Shown here: piece after piece, positions 1 through 5,216 of the stretch
How positions within the stretch are numbered: the first letter of the stretch is position 1
How the letters are laid out: each line of letters opens with the position of its first letter
From: CAWHOW01 sp050013795
Lineage (GTDB): Bacteria > Bacteroidota > Bacteroidia > Bacteroidales > CG2-30-32-10
Length of the DNA stretch: 5,216 bases
Direction: 5' to 3'
Assembly: GCA_050013795.1 (NCBI GenBank)
Contig: JBEKEO010000219.1
Coordinates: forward strand, 1 to 5,216
Notes under the pieces: model-generated
What the model was told of the DNA's origin: nothing
The model's input: the letters and a program-made list of their open reading frames with translations, nothing else
The model's database searches: none
Program-made: the position numbers and the translations under genes

Positions 1-63
1 TTCTATGTTCCTTTTGCATCCTCCGCAATGAATATTCTTAACTTTAATTATTTCTGTTTTCAT
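1..63 (-). CDS. Heavy-metal-associated (HMA) domain protein, N-terminal 21 residues only
   Basis: The minus strand opens with ATG at 63-61 and stays open to the left edge, giving 21 codons (MKTEIIKVKNIHCGGCKRNI then E). The motif I-H-C-G-G-C at residues 11-16, followed by a basic stretch and N-I-E, matches the metal-binding loop and first helix of HMA domains (CopZ, Atx1 and P-type ATPase N-terminal domains), where the CxxC pair binds Cu(I) or another soft metal. The usual Met two residues before the first Cys is Ile here. The start lies 21 bases after the receptor stop codon, so the two are probably co-transcribed. No Shine-Dalgarno sequence is visible; the gap carries a 10-bp palindrome (TTCAATTGAA, 64-73) just before the ATG. 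The fragment cannot show whether this is a small stand-alone chaperone or the N-terminus of a copper ATPase or other larger protein; a short cytosolic chaperone is my preferred reading from the operon context. Confidence 0.8.
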   Translation of the reverse strand, partial: MKTEIIKVKNIHCGGCKRNIE

Positions 64-84
64 TTCAATTGAATTTTGTACTGA

Positions 85-2319
85 TCAATCTTTTAAAATC
101 ACCCTTATTCCCGCATAAACCATCCTGCCTAGTATAGGCCCCCATACTATTGAGGTATCAAAGTGGCTTCCGAAAGGATCGTTAGCCCCGATGACAGGAT
201 ATTTCTGCGTAAAATTAGTAAGATTTTCGCCACCAACGTAAATTTCCCATAATTTAAACCGCCTTGTAACCTGTGCATACAGCAAAGTATATGCCGGACT
301 TTCCGACGGACGCTGGTATTGCACAGGATTGTCGCCTGTATATGGAAGCCTGCTGTTTCCAACTAACTCCGTGGTGAAATCGAACTGCCAGTTCTTTTTG
401 TTCGTTGCATACGATAAAGTAAGCAGCGCTTTATACCGGCTTGCAAAAGGCTTATCCATAAATTGCCCGTCGATGGTAGTCTTTACATCGTTATAGCGAA
501 AAGCGGAAGTAACATCCAAACGCTTCAAAGGCTGGAAAGTAAATTCAGCCTGTGCGCTATTTGAATAAGACCTCCCGTTAAGGTTGTAAAAGAATACTTC
601 TGATGGGTTGCGGTCCATATCAACAATAATCTGGTTGATAAAGTCGGTACGGAAAAAATCCACGCTCAAAGAAGCATCACGTTTGAATATCTTCATGTCC
701 TGCACACCGCTTATGCCATAATTCCAGGCTTGTTCGGGTTTAAGCTTCTCATCAAAAACAAGCTTACGCGAACTTGCCAGAACAAAAGAATTTTCAGGCA
801 GTACATTCGCTACCCTGTATCCTTTCCCAGCAGAAGCACGTAATGTTGTATGCTTGCCAATATTATAACGTAAATGCAAACGTGGCGTTACAAACCAACC
901 ATACTGACTGTTATAATCGGCACGTATTCCCACAATACCTGTAAATACCTCACCAATGTTGAGTGTATATTGCGAAAAAACTCCGGGTATATATTCCTTC
1001 CTGTTCATCAGCGTATCCATAGGATGTTCCTTGTCTTCAAAATGCTCATTATCCTCATCCATCAAGAAGCTTGCACCCGATGTTAATTTATTATTCGGAT
1101 TGAAGATATTGTTTTCATAAAGAAGATTGGCATAAAAGCTTTTTTCAGTTGCATCATATTTATTCAAGCCATAAATAGAATTCTGTCCATGATAAGTTCC
1201 TGAAATAATAGTGCCAATACTTGTTCCCGGCTTCGAAGGAAACATGAATCCATTCTTGGTGTAAAACTGGTAACGCTTCGTGCTTACATTGATATTATAA
1301 TTAGAAGTATCGCCATATTCAGGATTCTTGGGTACATTCATTTGTCCTGCAAGCCGGTTTTCATCAAGCACACTTATCATCGTTCTTGATGTGAATTTTC
1401 CGGGCACTATATAATCCCAGCGGTTAGCAAAATTCACCTGCGTCATAAGAGGCATATCCATAAAGCCATCATGATTCATATCAATCTTCTTGTCTTGGTC
1501 TTCACCATGAAGCAGGAACATAGTAGATAAGCGGTCATTGAGCTTTATCTTTGTGTTTGCATTCAGTTCATACCGGCCGTCATCATTTCCATAAATATTC
1601 AGAAATAATTTATCATGGTTATCATCAGGCTTCTTGTATTCAACGTTGATCTGCCCTGTGATGGATTCATAGCCATTAACAACAGAAGATGCGCCTTTTG
1701 ATACCTGTATGGATTCCATCCATGAACCCGGCACATATCCTAGTCCGTAAGTTGTTGCAATACCACGAATAGCAGGAACATTCTCAATTAGCACCTGGCT
1801 GTATATCCCCGACAATCCCAACATCTGAATTTGCTTTGCCCCTGTAACAGCATCGGAATAATTAATATCAACCGTCGCGCTGTTCTGAAAACTTTCTGCA
1901 AGGTTGCAACATGCTGCTTTCTGGAGACCTGCTCCTGTAATGTTGGTAGTATATAGCGGTTTTATCTTTGATATATATGCTCCGTCAAGGTCGCTTTTAA
2001 TAACCACTTCTTTCAGCTCTGCGCTGGAAGTAAGTATTATCTTTATTTCTGCCTGATTCTTTGCAATATTAATGGTATCCGTTTTGTAACCCACATAACT
2101 TACTATCATTTTATTATCAGCATCTGTAACTTTCTTCAGAAGAAATTCTCCGTTCATATCCGTGATAGCGCCATAGTTAGTACCGGCCCACCTCACACTT
2201 GCACCGGGCAGCGGAGTAAGCTTTTTGTTTTTGTCAAACTCTTTGATAGTTCCATGAAGATTCTGTGCGAACACAAAATCGGAAAATGAAACTATTAATA
2301 CTATTAATAGAAATTTCAT
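85..2319 (-). CDS. TonB-dependent outer-membrane receptor, probable metal-related, CCNL-type plug
   Basis: This 744-residue protein is a complete TonB-dependent receptor, which imports a substrate across the outer membrane using TonB/ExbBD energy. A Sec signal peptide covers about residues 1-18, with likely cleavage near FVFA-Q. Residues about 20-98 form a carboxypeptidase-D-regulatory-like beta domain (PLPGASVRWAGT, TDMNGEF, SYVGY) common in Bacteroidota receptors. A TonB-box-like stretch, ELKEVVIKS, is at 101-109. The plug spans about 122-228 and includes AACCNLAESF (135-144), QIQMLGLSG, and the plug end SIQVSKGASSVVNGYESITG. The rest is the beta-barrel. Cys137-Cys138 and a DxNxDGxxD loop at 280-288 are notable. 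The start is supported by the signal peptide and by AAGGAAG 5 bases before the ATG. It lies 56 bases after a Cys-rich exported protein and 21 bases before an HMA protein, which suggests a metal or metallophore substrate, most likely copper; this is inference. It has no SusD partner here, so a glycan role is unlikely. Confidence 0.95.
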   Translation of the reverse strand: MKFLLIVLIVSFSDFVFAQNLHGTIKEFDKNKKLTPLPGASVRWAGTNYGAITDMNGEFLLKKVTDADNKMIVSYVGYKTDTINIAKNQAEIKIILTSSAELKEVVIKSDLDGAYISKIKPLYTTNITGAGLQKAACCNLAESFQNSATVDINYSDAVTGAKQIQMLGLSGIYSQVLIENVPAIRGIATTYGLGYVPGSWMESIQVSKGASSVVNGYESITGQINVEYKKPDDNHDKLFLNIYGNDDGRYELNANTKIKLNDRLSTMFLLHGEDQDKKIDMNHDGFMDMPLMTQVNFANRWDYIVPGKFTSRTMISVLDENRLAGQMNVPKNPEYGDTSNYNINVSTKRYQFYTKNGFMFPSKPGTSIGTIISGTYHGQNSIYGLNKYDATEKSFYANLLYENNIFNPNNKLTSGASFLMDEDNEHFEDKEHPMDTLMNRKEYIPGVFSQYTLNIGEVFTGIVGIRADYNSQYGWFVTPRLHLRYNIGKHTTLRASAGKGYRVANVLPENSFVLASSRKLVFDEKLKPEQAWNYGISGVQDMKIFKRDASLSVDFFRTDFINQIIVDMDRNPSEVFFYNLNGRSYSNSAQAEFTFQPLKRLDVTSAFRYNDVKTTIDGQFMDKPFASRYKALLTLSYATNKKNWQFDFTTELVGNSRLPYTGDNPVQYQRPSESPAYTLLYAQVTRRFKLWEIYVGGENLTNFTQKYPVIGANDPFGSHFDTSIVWGPILGRMVYAGIRVILKD

Positions 2320-2324
2320 TTCAA

Positions 2325-2331
2325 CTTCCTT
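2325..2331 (-). promoter_or_regulatory. Shine-Dalgarno site of the TonB receptor gene
   Basis: Read on the minus strand this is AAGGAAG, with the AGGA core 7 bases before the ATG at 2319. It is the only clear Shine-Dalgarno sequence among the genes in this window, and it supports the chosen start. It lies wholly inside the 3' arm of the inverted repeat at 2325-2371, so its accessibility may be controlled. Many Bacteroidota genes do not depend on Shine-Dalgarno pairing, which tempers the functional reading. Confidence 0.6.
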
Positions 2332-2371
2332 TAAATTAATTAATAGAAAAGCACGTAAGCTTTAAAGGAAG
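2325..2371 (-). promoter_or_regulatory. Intercistronic hairpin covering the receptor ribosome-binding site
   Basis: The 11-base sequence CTTCCTTTAAA at 2325-2335 is repeated as its exact reverse complement at 2361-2371, with a 25-base loop. In the minus-strand mRNA the 5' arm starts four bases after the stop codon of the Cys-rich gene, and the 3' arm contains the AAGGAAG ribosome-binding site of the receptor. Folding would hide that site. A ribosome terminating on the upstream gene would cover or melt the 5' arm, which fits translational coupling. There is no run of U after the 3' arm, so it is not a standard intrinsic terminator. The repeat is directly visible; the regulatory role is inferred. 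An internal palindrome in the loop (ATTAATTAAT, 2335-2344) offers a competing weak fold. Confidence 0.55.
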
Positions 2372-2375
2372 CGAA

Positions 2376-2828
2376 TCAGATAAGAAATGAAGAATTAAGA
2401 GAGTATAAGCGTTTGGAATAATTACCCGGTGGTTTTATTGTTTCGGGTAAATAGATTTGTAAAGAAGTTTTAGTGTATGCAACACGTTGAGCAATATTAA
2501 AATAATAAGGTGCTACATGATTCTTTAAAAGGCCTTGTAACAAAACACTTCCGGCAACAGGAAGCTTGACGAATATCTTCTCTCCATTACAACGGTTGCA
2601 ATTTGAATTCTTTTCATGTTTTGCACAGGATGTTGTAGGTTGACAGCAAGACTTACTTTCTGCTAACTGCTTGTTTGCCTGACAGCATGACTTTTCTTTC
2701 GTAACAGTATTTTCCTGTTTTTCCTTACAGTGGCATTGACTTGTGTACAACACAAATCCGCTGCTGGTAGCAAGAAAAACCGTTGCTATAAATAAAAGAA
2801 AAAAATATTTTAAAGCTTTTTGAAACAT
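2376..2828 (-). CDS. Small exported cysteine-rich protein, probable metal-binding
   Basis: This is a 150-residue protein. A basic N-terminus (MFQKALKYF) precedes a hydrophobic segment at about 8-28, which is a Sec signal peptide or membrane anchor; no lipobox is evident. The middle holds nine cysteines: CHC (32-34), CC (48-49), CC (61-62), C68 and CNRC (77-80), mixed with Lys, Glu and His. The motif KSCCQ occurs twice, 13 residues apart. The last 70 residues have no Cys and carry a Pro-Pro pair (133-134) and a hydrophobic end (FLI). The overall plan resembles the short Bacteroidota proteins of the HYC_CC_PP/DUF6660 type, often found next to TonB receptors, but that assignment is from memory and the HYC motif is CHC here. 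As first gene of a unit leading to the receptor and HMA protein, it is plausibly a periplasmic or surface soft-metal (Cu/Zn) binder. The ATG at 2828 follows a good -7 element at short distance; its ribosome-binding site is weak. Confidence 0.8.
   Translation of the reverse strand: MFQKALKYFFLLFIATVFLATSSGFVLYTSQCHCKEKQENTVTKEKSCCQANKQLAESKSCCQPTTSCAKHEKNSNCNRCNGEKIFVKLPVAGSVLLQGLLKNHVAPYYFNIAQRVAYTKTSLQIYLPETIKPPGNYSKRLYSLNSSFLI
2641..2693 (-). repeat. In-frame 13-codon duplication inside the Cys-rich gene
   Basis: TGACAGCAAGACTT at 2641-2654 (plus-strand reading) recurs as TGACAGCATGACTT at 2680-2693, differing at one base of 14. The offset is 39 bases, exactly 13 codons, and each copy encodes the motif K-S-C-C-Q. 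The spacing and near identity suggest a small tandem duplication that added a second CC metal-ligand pair, although convergence on a short motif cannot be excluded. Confidence 0.5.
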
Positions 2829-2848
2829 ACTATTCTTAAATCTGAATA

Positions 2849-2856
2849 CAAAGATA
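2849..2856 (-). promoter_or_regulatory. Bacteroidota-type -7 promoter element for the leftward operon
   Basis: The minus strand reads TATCTTTG, a perfect match to the Bacteroidota primary-sigma -7 consensus TAnnTTTG. It ends 20 bases before the ATG of the Cys-rich gene, so transcription would start near 2843-2846 with a leader of roughly 15-18 bases. At the expected 19-21 base spacing upstream I see only a poor -33 match (TTATT instead of TTG/TTTG), so the promoter may be weak or need an activator. The element is on the correct strand and at a plausible place. Confidence 0.6.
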
Positions 2857-3137
2857 CGAAAGGAAATGGTGAATTAATAAATCTTAACAATGGTTTAACA
2901 TAATAATGGAATTCCAATTGTTTTGAGGAAATAGCTTTCTGGCAATCCTTGAATATTCATTAAATCCCTTTTCAAACAACAGATGATTTTGGCTTTAGCA
3001 GGCCTCTACGAAAAATGTTTCTGAATTGTTAATTATTAAGAATGTATTGTTAATGTTTCATAAAATGTATGATATAAAAATTATGAGTCATGTTACACAG
3101 AATAGTATTTTGTCGTTTTTTTTGATTCCTCATTTCT

Positions 3138-3202
3138 CCGCCAGTTGGCAGATGTGTTGAAAATCAATTTGCTCCCATACCATGCCGCCAGGCAGACTGC
3201 CT
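3138..3202. repeat. Pair of GC-rich palindromic elements sharing CCGCCAG
   Basis: CCGCCAGTTGGCAG at 3138-3151 contains the dyad GCCA-GT-TGGC. CCGCCAGGCAGACTGCCT at 3185-3202 contains the perfect dyad AGGCAG-A-CTGCCT (3190-3202). Both begin with CCGCCAG, 47 bases apart, and both continue with GGCAGA or a close variant. They stand out as GC-rich islands in an AT-rich spacer. They could be degenerate copies of a dispersed intergenic palindromic repeat, a pair of regulator sites, or chance. No terminator T-run follows either one directly. Confidence 0.4.
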
Positions 3203-3279
3203 ACTTTTCACTCATTACTCACAACTCTCAACTTCAAACTCCCAAAACTTTAACTACTTTTACCCTCTAAATAAAAGCT

Positions 3280-4467
3280 ATGACTACGTTTACAAAAGTT
3301 ATCTTAAAATCAGGCAAAGATGAAGCCGTAAGGCGTTTTCACCCCTGGGTGTTTTCCGGCGCTATCAAGAAAATGGATGGAGAACCTCAGGAAGGCGATG
3401 TAGTGGAAGTATATTCCAACCACAACGAATATCTTGGCACAGGCCATTACCAGGCAAGTTCCATCACCGTGAGGGTTTTCTCCTTTCAGCAGGTAAAGCC
3501 TGATTATGAATTCTGGAAAAGTAAGCTTGTAAAAGCCTATAAATACAGGAAAGAACTGGGACTTACCGATAACCCCGAAACCAATGTTTACCGACTTGTT
3601 CATGCCGAAGGCGACGGTCTGCCCGGTTTAATTATCGACTATTACAACGGAACCATAGTAATGCAAACGCATTCCATTGGCATGCACTTTATTAGGGAAC
3701 ATCTTGTGAATGCATTGAAAGATATATACGGCGATAAGCTGAAAGCGGTGTATGATAAGAGTTCCGAAACCCTTCCCAAATCGGTTAATTTGAACCAAAA
3801 GGACGGATACCTGTTTGGTAAGGCTGAAACGAACGAGGTTTTGGAGTATGGCCATAAATTCATCGTTGATTGGGAAGCCGGTCAAAAGACAGGTTTCTTT
3901 GTCGATCAGCGCGAGAACCGCAAACTGCTTGAAAAGTATGTATATAGCAAAACAGTGCTTAACACTTTTTGTTATACGGGCGGTTTTTCTGTTTATGCCT
4001 TAAAAGCCGGCGCTGCTGAAGTTCATTCAGTGGATAGTTCGAAAAAAGCATTAGAGCTTACTGATAAAAATATACTTATCAGTAGCCTTGATGCGGCAAA
4101 GCACCAGTCGATCCAGGCGGATGCCATCGATTACCTGAAAGAGATTGAAGGGAAATACGATGTTATCATCCTCGATCCTCCTGCTTTTGCAAAGCATCAC
4201 GATGCCATGCATAATGCCGTGCAGGGATATAAACGGATCAATTTGCAGGCGATAAAACAAATTAAAAAAGGCGGGTTTATCTTTACTTTCTCCTGTTCTC
4301 AGGTGGTGGATAAATTTCATTTTTATTCCACCGTGGCATCTGCTGCAATTCTTTCAGGCAGGAATGTAAAGATCATTCACCAGTTGTCGCAACCTTCCGA
4401 TCACCCTATAAGCGCCTTTCACCCCGAAGGTGAATACCTTAAAGGATTAGTACTTTTTGTTGAATAA
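3280..4467 (+). CDS. rlmI: Class I SAM-dependent 23S rRNA (cytosine-C5) methyltransferase, RlmI family
   Basis: This complete 395-residue protein matches the RlmI (YccW) family in length and layout. In E. coli RlmI makes m5C1962 in 23S rRNA. An N-terminal PUA RNA-binding domain spans about 1-75 and includes the signature HPWVFSGAI (21-29). The central family-specific domain has YRLVHAEGDGLPGLIID (104-120). The Rossmann-fold methyltransferase follows: GQKTGFFVDQRENR (201-214), SAM-binding motif I NTFCYTGGFSVYA (228-240), the acidic end of strand 2 at VDSS (251-254), DPPAFAK (299-305, motif IV) and FSCS (337-340). Cys339 is the likely nucleophile by family analogy. Nothing is missing or truncated. 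The ATG at 3280 places the PUA signature at the usual distance from the N-terminus; the leader is A-rich with no strong Shine-Dalgarno. A MATE gene follows 25 bases after the stop codon, so the pair may be co-transcribed. Substrate identity in this organism is by homology; the related RlmK-type activity cannot be formally excluded. Confidence 0.93.
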   Translation: MTTFTKVILKSGKDEAVRRFHPWVFSGAIKKMDGEPQEGDVVEVYSNHNEYLGTGHYQASSITVRVFSFQQVKPDYEFWKSKLVKAYKYRKELGLTDNPETNVYRLVHAEGDGLPGLIIDYYNGTIVMQTHSIGMHFIREHLVNALKDIYGDKLKAVYDKSSETLPKSVNLNQKDGYLFGKAETNEVLEYGHKFIVDWEAGQKTGFFVDQRENRKLLEKYVYSKTVLNTFCYTGGFSVYALKAGAAEVHSVDSSKKALELTDKNILISSLDAAKHQSIQADAIDYLKEIEGKYDVIILDPPAFAKHHDAMHNAVQGYKRINLQAIKQIKKGGFIFTFSCSQVVDKFHFYSTVASAAILSGRNVKIIHQLSQPSDHPISAFHPEGEYLKGLVLFVE

Positions 4468-4492
4468 TCACCTTTTATTTTGAATACTCGAT

Positions 4493-5216
4493 TTGAACTC
4501 CAACGTAACATATAGCTACATCTGGAAAGTTTCGTTTCCAATAATGATAGGCCTCATTGCACAAAATGTAATGGTTGCCATTGATACAGCTTTCCTTGGA
4601 AGGGTAGGTGAGGTGGCATTGGGAGCAGGCGCTTTGGGGGGATTGTTCTATTTCGCTATAGTGGTATTGGGAATAGGTTTCGGTACGGGCACGCAGATAC
4701 TAATTGGAAGAAGGAACGGGGAGAAATCATTCTCAATGATTGGTAGAATAGCCGATCATGCCTTTTATTTCTTTATTATACTGGCAGTGCTTTTATTCAT
4801 CATACTGTTTTTCCTTGCTCCGGATATTCTTCATGTCTTTATCAAATCGAAAAATGTTTATGCAGGCACTATACAATTCCTGAAATACCGTTCGTGGGGG
4901 ATATTCTTCGCTTTAATAAATATCGTGTTCACTTCCTTCTATGTGGGAACGGTGAAAACACGCATGTTGACATACAGTACTATTATTACTGCTATCACAA
5001 ACTTTGTTCTCGATTACCTTTTGATATTTGGCAATGCAGGCTTCCCTGAAATGGGCATTGCCGGTGCAGGCTTTGCTTCTGCCATTGCTGAAATGGTTAC
5101 TACGGTGTTTTTTATTACACGTACCTATTTCTTTGAAGACATTAAGAAATATCAGCTCTTTAAATTCAAATCCTATGATGGTTCAATCATGCGCGGATTG
5201 CTTAATCTGTCGGTCC
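4493..5216 (+). CDS. MATE-family efflux transporter, N-terminal 241 residues, TTG start
   Basis: An open frame runs from an in-frame TGA at 4481-4483 to the right edge. It encodes hydrophobic helices typical of MATE (multidrug and toxic compound extrusion) antiporters, which expel cationic drugs or metabolites using Na+ or H+ gradients at the inner membrane. Recognisable parts are WKVSFPIMIGLIAQN (residues 11-25, helix 1), VAIDTAFLGRVGEVALGAGA (28-47, helix 1-2 signature) and NFVLDYLLIFG with GFPEMGIAGAGFAS (170-196, around helices 5-6). About half of a usual 440-460 residue protein is present, so the second bundle lies outside. No ATG or GTG occurs between the upstream stop and the conserved helix 1; TTG at 4493 gives a natural N-terminus (MNSNVTYSYIWKV). 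The first ATG, at 4544, would cut into helix 1. No Shine-Dalgarno is visible. It follows rlmI by 25 bases, and substrate cannot be told. Confidence 0.9.
   Translation, partial: MNSNVTYSYIWKVSFPIMIGLIAQNVMVAIDTAFLGRVGEVALGAGALGGLFYFAIVVLGIGFGTGTQILIGRRNGEKSFSMIGRIADHAFYFFIILAVLLFIILFFLAPDILHVFIKSKNVYAGTIQFLKYRSWGIFFALINIVFTSFYVGTVKTRMLTYSTIITAITNFVLDYLLIFGNAGFPEMGIAGAGFASAIAEMVTTVFFITRTYFFEDIKKYQLFKFKSYDGSIMRGLLNLSV

Larger units (their letters stand above)
2829..3279. other. Divergent intergenic spacer, AT-rich, no gene seen
   Basis: This 451-base spacer separates the two divergent units. I find no convincing ORF or structured RNA gene. From left to right it holds the leftward -7 element (2849-2856), TTAACAAT at 2884-2891, a 10-bp palindrome TGGAATTCCA (2907-2916), two direct copies of ATTGTTAAT exactly 21 bases apart (3025-3033 and 3046-3054), a 9-bp dyad ATGAGTCAT (3083-3091), a run of eight T (3116-3123) and two GC-rich palindromic elements (3138-3151 and 3185-3202). 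A promoter for the rightward unit must lie here, but no good TAnnTTTG match was found on the plus strand; the nearest is TACTTTTA at 3255-3262, without a -33 partner. The rRNA methyltransferase has only a weak A-rich leader before its ATG. Confidence 0.7.

Noticed and set aside
147..1086. Open frames of about 70 codons overlapping the receptor gene on both strands
   Set aside because: They lie inside a complete TonB-dependent receptor and have no family features.
2325..2371. The intercistronic inverted repeat as an intrinsic terminator
   Set aside because: The stem is AT-rich and is followed by UUGAAAUG and not a U-tract, and the downstream gene appears to belong to the same operon.
2983..3024. 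13-codon plus-strand mini-ORF (MILALAGLYEKCF) in the spacer as a leader peptide or small protein
   Set aside because: It is short, has no ribosome-binding site, no adjacent attenuator structure, and is expected by chance.
3083..3091. ATGAGTCAT dyad as a regulator site
   Set aside because: A single 9-base palindrome in AT-rich DNA is easily found by chance, and it has no second copy or link to a promoter.
3116..3123. Run of eight T as a possible intrinsic terminator
   Set aside because: No GC-rich stem lies directly before it on the plus strand and no plus-strand gene ends upstream; on the minus strand it would be an A-run.
3255..3262. TACTTTTA as a -7 promoter element for rlmI
   Set aside because: The last base does not match TAnnTTTG and there is no TTG-type -33 element at the expected spacing, so I did not annotate a promoter for the rightward unit.
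3310..4320. Several open frames of 62-97 codons on the minus strand and in other frames across rlmI
   Set aside because: They overlap a well-supported full-length family member and encode no recognisable domains; they are out-of-frame shadows.

Overview
The window looks like chromosomal DNA of a member of the Bacteroidota. The evidence is a TonB-dependent receptor with an N-terminal carboxypeptidase-D-regulatory-like domain, a perfect Bacteroidota-type -7 promoter element (TAnnTTTG), AT-rich spacers and mostly weak Shine-Dalgarno sequences. The genus cannot be told from the sequence.

Layout. Two transcription units diverge from a 451-base spacer (2829-3279). The leftward unit (minus strand) holds, in transcription order, a small exported cysteine-rich protein (2828-2376), a 744-residue TonB-dependent outer-membrane receptor (2319-85) and the first 21 codons of a heavy-metal-associated (HMA) domain protein (63 to beyond the left edge). 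Gaps are 56 and 21 bases, so this reads as an operon. The rightward unit (plus strand) holds an RlmI-type 23S rRNA methyltransferase (3280-4467) and, 25 bases later, the N-terminal half of a MATE-family multidrug/cation antiporter that probably starts at TTG (4493) and runs off the right edge.

How the genes work together. The leftward operon is best read as a transition-metal handling module, with copper the most likely metal. The leader protein has nine cysteines in CxC, CC, CC, C and CxxC arrangements. The receptor has an adjacent cysteine pair in its plug. The third gene begins with a CxxC HMA motif. The metal and the direction of flow are inferred, not shown. The rightward genes are housekeeping (rRNA modification) and efflux; no functional link to the metal operon is visible.

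The most notable non-coding signal is a perfect 11-bp inverted repeat in the 56-base gap before the receptor gene. Its 3' arm contains the receptor's Shine-Dalgarno sequence and its 5' arm begins four bases after the upstream stop codon. This geometry fits translational coupling or an RNA-level switch. I saw no RNA genes, CRISPR arrays, insertion sequences, defence genes or clear intrinsic terminators.
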